Part shown: positions 17,949-21,264 of the stretch, one piece after another | Numbering within the stretch: position 1 is the first letter of the stretch | How the letters are laid out: each line of letters opens with the position of its first letter | Assembly: GCA_964624645.1 (NCBI GenBank) | Contig: CAZVAD010000040.1 | Coordinates: 1-21,264, forward strand | Direction: 5' to 3' | Source: Mariniphaga sp964624645 | Lineage (GTDB): Bacteria > Bacteroidota > Bacteroidia > Bacteroidales > Prolixibacteraceae | DNA: 21,264 nucleotides | The notes under the pieces: generated by a model | Told to the model about the DNA's origin: nothing | Seen by the model: the letters and a program-made list of their open reading frames with translations, nothing else | The model's database searches: none | Position numbers and translations under genes: made by a program

Positions 17949-17956
17949 TACGTTTG
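17949..17956 (+). promoter_or_regulatory. Candidate -7 element of the DUF4270 gene
   Basis: TACGTTTG matches TAnnTTTG exactly, 48 nt before the GTG start. The best -33 partner is TTTTCG at 17921-17926, 22 nt upstream, which is imperfect, so the call is moderate. Confidence 0.4.
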
Positions 17957-18004
17957 TGGTTTATTTGTACAATCTGGGAATAACTATTAAAAAACAAGAT
18001 TTCC

Positions 18005-19375
18005 GTGAAATTAAAGACAACGATTAAAAATCACATAACTGCATGGGTATTAGCGCTTACAGTCATTGCTTTTTCATGCAGCGATCCCAATGAACTGGGA
18101 ATGGAATTGCTGCCCTCAACGGATATTATTGAAGTCAGAAACACGGTGGATAAAAGCAGTATCTCTGCCTATACCTTCACCGACGGGCCGATCCGGACGG
18201 ATCAGGCAAGCAAAAATTTATTGGGGAGCATTTATGATCCCGTGTTCGGGAAAACTACCATCAATTTTGCAGCCCAGTTCAGGCTGCAGGGGTATCCCGC
18301 CTTTGGCACCAATCCGATTGTTGACTCGGTTAAACTTTTCCTGAGCTATAAAAAATTCTACGGAGATACGCTGACTCCGCAAAAACTCAGAGTTTATGAA
18401 TTGACCAAATCAATTTATGCCGACTCTACAAATGCAAAGGGCGAATCGGTTAATTATCCTTATTATCAGGACATAGACCTAAAGTCAATGGCATCATCCC
18501 AGCTGTTGGGAGAAAAAGAATTCACACCCAAAATTCGCTTCGCTTCAGAATCCCAGGATACATTTTTTCAATCCATCGTTATTCCGCTGGATAATTCCTT
18601 TGGGCAAAAATTTGCAAATGCGGATTCCCTGCAATTGATAAACAACGAGGTTTTTCTGGAACTCTTCAAAGGGCTATATATTGAAGCCGAAGAACTCTCT
18701 GAACCCGGTGGGGCAATCCTCACTCAGGAGGCAGTTTTCAGCAGCAGATCGCCCGGCTCGGCGCTGGCAATCTATTTCAACAATGATGAAAACAAAGCGA
18801 AGGAAAAACCCGACACCATGTATCAGGCCTTTGCAATCACTCCGTTCAGCGCCCGGGTAAGTTCCATCGGACACGATTATTCAGGCACAGAGTTTTATGC
18901 CGGACTCAACCGCGAAACCATGGAAGATACGCTGATTTACGTGCAGGCTACAGGCGGACTGAAATCGAAAATTTACATTGACGGATTAACAACCTGGAAA
19001 GATTCATCAAATATTGCCATCAACAAGGCGGAGTTAATTTTTCAGATAGATACCATCGCCTCTGATTTTCGTAATTTCTGGCCTCCGTCACAGCTTATTC
19101 TGACTGCTCTGGATGAATCGGGAAAGGAATTTCTTCCAAAGGATTACTTTTTCAGTTCAACCTACTACGGCGGATATCTGCGTTCCGATTACACCTATCG
19201 TTTCAATATCGCCCAGCACCTTCAGGAGCTCATTGAAGAAAAATCCCTTGAAAATCTGGGATTCTATCTGTCACCGCTGGTGAAAAACAGTGAAGCCAAC
19301 CGGGTTGTTTTAAAAGGAAGCAAAAGCCGTCCGGGAATTAAACTGGTGGTTACCTACTCAAAATTCAATCAGTGA
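18005..19375 (+). CDS. DUF4270 family lipoprotein
   Basis: Exported lipoprotein of 456 residues: a basic N-terminus, a hydrophobic run, then lipobox AFSC with Cys25 followed by SDPNELG. The DUF4270 pattern is recognisable in LGSIYDPVFGKTTINFAAQFRL near residues 73-94 and in the later repeated beta-rich segments describing an outer-surface or periplasmic protein. The start is GTG at 18005; the signal peptide begins directly there and no ATG is available upstream in frame near it. The molecular function of DUF4270 is not known to me. It sits downstream of the GT5-like gene, an arrangement I recall from other Bacteroidetes, and dusB follows after 44 nt. Confidence 0.85.
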   Translation: MKLKTTIKNHITAWVLALTVIAFSCSDPNELGMELLPSTDIIEVRNTVDKSSISAYTFTDGPIRTDQASKNLLGSIYDPVFGKTTINFAAQFRLQGYPAFGTNPIVDSVKLFLSYKKFYGDTLTPQKLRVYELTKSIYADSTNAKGESVNYPYYQDIDLKSMASSQLLGEKEFTPKIRFASESQDTFFQSIVIPLDNSFGQKFANADSLQLINNEVFLELFKGLYIEAEELSEPGGAILTQEAVFSSRSPGSALAIYFNNDENKAKEKPDTMYQAFAITPFSARVSSIGHDYSGTEFYAGLNRETMEDTLIYVQATGGLKSKIYIDGLTTWKDSSNIAINKAELIFQIDTIASDFRNFWPPSQLILTALDESGKEFLPKDYFFSSTYYGGYLRSDYTYRFNIAQHLQELIEEKSLENLGFYLSPLVKNSEANRVVLKGSKSRPGIKLVVTYSKFNQ

Positions 19376-19419
19376 TTACTGAATAAGTCATTAACACTCC
19401 ACACACTCAGCATTTCAAA

Positions 19420-20421
19420 ATGAAAATCGGAAACCTTACATTAGAGGGGACGCCGCTTTTTCTTGCCCCCATGGAAGATGTTACCTACAAATCTTTCCGG
19501 TGGATGTGCAAAAAATTTGGCGCCGATGTGATGTGCACCGAATTTATCTCTTCGGAAGCTCTTGTGCGCGACGTCAAAAAAACAAAACAAAAAATGGAGC
19601 TGTACGATTTCGATCGCCCGGTGGCCATACAGCTCTACGGACACAATCTGACTTCCATGGTGAATGCGGCAAAGATCATCGAAGAATTTCAACCCGATTT
19701 TATAGACATCAACTTTGGCTGTCCCGTTAAAAAAATTGTCCGGCATGGCGCCGGAGCCGGTATGTTGCGAAACCTGCCGCTCATGCAGGAAATCACTTCC
19801 GAAATAGTGAAAGCAGTAAAACTGCCCGTGACCGCAAAAACCCGGTTGGGCTGGGATGAAAACAACAAACCCATCATGGAAGCTGCACTGAGGCTTCAGG
19901 ATGCAGGCATCGCGGCATTGGCTATTCATGGCCGCACCCGCGAGCAGATGTCGGTGGGCGATGCCGACTGGTCGATGATTGCCGAAGTAAAAAACAATCC
20001 GCAGATAAAAATCCCCATCATCGGAAACGGAGATGTTACCAGCGGGGAAAGAGCCAGAGCATTGCTGGAACAATCCGGCGTGGATGCTCTTATGATTGGC
20101 CGGGGAGCTATTGGCCGTCCATGGATTTTCAAAGAGATAAAACATTACATGAATACCGGTGAAACCCTGCCCTCCCCAACCATTTCAGAAGTGGTTGAAA
20201 ATGTGCGGGAACAGCTACAACTCAACCTGGAATGGAAAGATAATGAGCGGGCGGCTATCCTGATGATGCGTCGCCACCTTGCAAAATATTTTCCCGGAAT
20301 ACCAAACTTTCGCGAAGTCAAAATCAGGCTGCTCCGGGCAGAAACATACCATGACGTAACCACAATTTTAGATGAAATTGTTGAAAATTATGGCAATTTA
20401 CGTCCCGACCATACGGAATGA
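19420..20421 (+). CDS. dusB: tRNA-dihydrouridine synthase (DusB type)
   Basis: Cytoplasmic FMN enzyme of 333 residues that reduces specific uridines in the tRNA D-loop with NADPH. Motifs: LAPMEDVTYKSFR at 15-27 (FMN and substrate pocket), INFGCPVKK with catalytic Cys101, GAGAGMLRN at 110-118, KTRLGWD, AIHGRTREQ, IIGNGDVTSG near 199-208, and ALMIGRGAIGRPWIF near 222-237 (FMN phosphate binding). Length and motifs fit DusB; the paralogous assignment among Dus types is from recall. The ATG at 19420 gives the standard N-terminus. It may be cotranscribed with the DUF4270 gene 44 nt upstream. Confidence 0.95.
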   Translation: MKIGNLTLEGTPLFLAPMEDVTYKSFRWMCKKFGADVMCTEFISSEALVRDVKKTKQKMELYDFDRPVAIQLYGHNLTSMVNAAKIIEEFQPDFIDINFGCPVKKIVRHGAGAGMLRNLPLMQEITSEIVKAVKLPVTAKTRLGWDENNKPIMEAALRLQDAGIAALAIHGRTREQMSVGDADWSMIAEVKNNPQIKIPIIGNGDVTSGERARALLEQSGVDALMIGRGAIGRPWIFKEIKHYMNTGETLPSPTISEVVENVREQLQLNLEWKDNERAAILMMRRHLAKYFPGIPNFREVKIRLLRAETYHDVTTILDEIVENYGNLRPDHTE

Positions 20422-20523
20422 ATCCTGTGAAACCTGCGATTTGTTTTTTGCAGGAATCCATACAAATGGCACCATAGTTGCTAACTGTAGTGCATTATCC
20501 ATTGACTCATAAAATTTTAAGTT

Positions 20524-21108
20524 ATGAAAAAGATTACACAAATTTTATTCATCGCATTTTTGGCAGTACTTGCTTCATGCGAGGGCGTTCCCGGGCCGCC
20601 CGGAAGAGACGGATTTGACGGAAAAGATGGAAAGGACGGAAAGGATGGCGACTCTTTTTTGGGCTCCGTTTTTGAAATTGAAGGGGATTTCACCTCTGAG
20701 AACGATTACACTTTATATTATGCTTTCCCGTCAACTTTAAAAGTATATGATTCCGATATCGTTCTGGTATATATCCTCTGGGAACTGGCAGAAGCTGAAG
20801 ATGGCAGCGTGCTTGATGTCTGGCGGTTGCTGCCGCAAACTGTAGTAATCGGCAACGAAGGCATATTGCAATACAATTACGACTACACTGTGGGCGATGT
20901 TCAGATTTTTCTTGAAGGCACCATTGACTTCAACACATTGCTTCCTGCAGAAGCAGAAAACCAGATTTTCCGCATAGCCGTTCTGCCGGCTGATTTTGCA
21001 CATTCAAAGAGTCTCGATATTCAGGACTTCAATATGGTGATGAAGCACTGCAACAAGCCGATTTTCCAGAATTTATCCCTCCAGCAGGAAAGGTTAGTTG
21101 AAAAATAG
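20524..21108 (+). CDS. Small lipoprotein with collagen-like repeats
   Basis: Exported protein of 194 residues. The signal peptide ends in lipobox LASC with Cys19, so the mature protein should be lipid-anchored. Directly after it, residues 21-42 form a short collagen-like stretch with Gly at every third position (GVPGPPGRDGFDG, then three GKD units). The remaining 150 residues look like a beta-rich domain with no family I recognise. Four 9-nt repeats encode the GxxG units. Similar short lipoproteins with one collagen-like stretch are, from recall, frequent in Bacteroidetes genomes; their role is unknown. The gap from dusB is 102 nt and holds no convincing promoter or terminator. Confidence 0.85.
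   Translation: MKKITQILFIAFLAVLASCEGVPGPPGRDGFDGKDGKDGKDGDSFLGSVFEIEGDFTSENDYTLYYAFPSTLKVYDSDIVLVYILWELAEAEDGSVLDVWRLLPQTVVIGNEGILQYNYDYTVGDVQIFLEGTIDFNTLLPAEAENQIFRIAVLPADFAHSKSLDIQDFNMVMKHCNKPIFQNLSLQQERLVEK
20611..20646 (+). repeat. Four tandem 9-bp repeats encoding collagen-like triplet pairs
   Basis: Units GGATTTGAC, GGAAAAGAT, GGAAAGGAC and GGAAAGGAT follow each other in frame and encode GFDGKDGKDGKD. Gain or loss of a unit keeps the frame, so length may vary between strains. Confidence 0.75.
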
Positions 21109-21137
21109 AATATGTTTGCCCTGATTTATTTTAAATA

Positions 21138-21170
21138 TTTTGTGATAACAAAAAAATAGCAATATATTTG
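21138..21170 (+). promoter_or_regulatory. Bacteroidetes-type promoter before the tRNA-like sequence
   Basis: TTTTG at 21138-21142 and TATATTTG at 21163-21170 are exactly 20 nt apart, a full match to the TTTG-N20-TAnnTTTG pattern. Transcription would begin near 21177, about 47 nt before the tRNA-like sequence. A weak hairpin CTGC-TTTA-GCAG lies in the leader at 21190-21201. Confidence 0.7.
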
Positions 21171-21223
21171 CAGCGCCTTAAAGGGCAGACTGCTTTAGCA
21201 GAAGTTCATTTACAAAACAAAAT

Positions 21224-21264
21224 GCGAGAATAGCTTCTCCCGATAGCTATCGGGAAGTAGAGCA
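21224..21264 (+). tRNA. 5' part of a tRNA-Gly-like gene with a palindrome in the D-loop (cut by window end)
   Basis: GCGAGAATAGCT at 21224-21235 and TAGAGCA at 21258-21264 match the first 12 nt and positions around 20-26 of bacterial tRNA-Gly(GCC). In a normal gene these are separated by about 7 nt of D-loop; here 22 nt containing an 18-nt perfect palindrome lie between. The D-stem could still form (GCTT 21233-21236 with GAGC 21260-21263, one G-U pair), but the normal D-loop AG...GG bases are missing. A good promoter lies upstream. It may be an interrupted tRNA pseudogene, an odd functional tRNA, or an assembly artefact; the window stops before the anticodon. Confidence 0.45.
21238..21255. 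repeat. Perfect 18-nt palindrome TCCCGATAGCTATCGGGA
   Basis: Both arms (TCCCGATAG and CTATCGGGA) pair without mismatch. It occurs once in this window. From recall, this palindrome or its CCCGATAGCTATCGGG core is a dispersed repeat in many Bacteroidetes genomes, usually between genes, often acting like a terminator or REP element. Here it sits inside a tRNA-like sequence. Confidence 0.8.

Noticed and set aside
17895..18004. Possible frameshifted remainder of a full-length glycogen synthase
   Set aside because: Only 110 nt separate the stop from the DUF4270 start and they hold a hairpin and a promoter-like element; there is no space for the missing C-terminal half.
20433..20457. CCTGC...GCAGG hairpin after dusB as a terminator
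   Set aside because: The stem is only 5 bp with a 12-nt loop and no T run follows it.

Overview
The window reads as chromosomal DNA from a member of the Bacteroidota (Bacteroidetes). The signs are promoters of the TTG/TTTG-N20-TAnnTTTG type, starts without clear Shine-Dalgarno sequences, lipoproteins with SC lipoboxes, a DUF4270 lipoprotein, and the neighbourhood panC/panD, short GT5 protein, DUF4270. No phage, IS, CRISPR or rRNA was seen. Protein-family calls rest on motifs read by eye and on recall of the families; no database search was run.

Positions 230-15655 hold seven tightly packed plus-strand genes, with gaps of 1 to about 35 nt, that look like one transport operon: (1) a stand-alone ABC ATPase; (2) a 1115-residue ABC-2 type permease carrying a very large extracytoplasmic part, a metallopeptidase-M1-like domain without its zinc motif followed by a golvesin-like C-terminal domain; (3) a TolC-type outer membrane channel; (4) a periplasmic adaptor lipoprotein; (5) an RND pump; (6) a 1571-residue protein in which a complete second RND pump is followed in the same frame by six further hydrophobic segments and a complete ABC ATPase; (7) a small ABC-2 type permease. 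The operon therefore encodes a complete tripartite RND efflux system and two ABC modules, with one ABC ATPase covalently joined to an RND pump. This RND-ABC hybrid is the most unusual system in the window.

Positions 15659-16859 (minus strand) hold panC and panD, the beta-alanine branch of pantothenate synthesis. They converge on the transport operon with only 3 nt between stop codons. Divergent from panC is a 267-residue GT5 glycogen-synthase-like protein that has only the N-terminal half and lacks the nucleotide-sugar motif. Then come a DUF4270 lipoprotein, the tRNA-dihydrouridine synthase dusB, and a small lipoprotein with a short collagen-like GxxG stretch.

The last 40 nt appear to be the 5' part of a tRNA-Gly gene behind a good Bacteroidetes promoter. 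Its D-loop is replaced by the perfect palindrome TCCCGATAGCTATCGGGA. The window ends inside it, so the rest of the tRNA cannot be checked.
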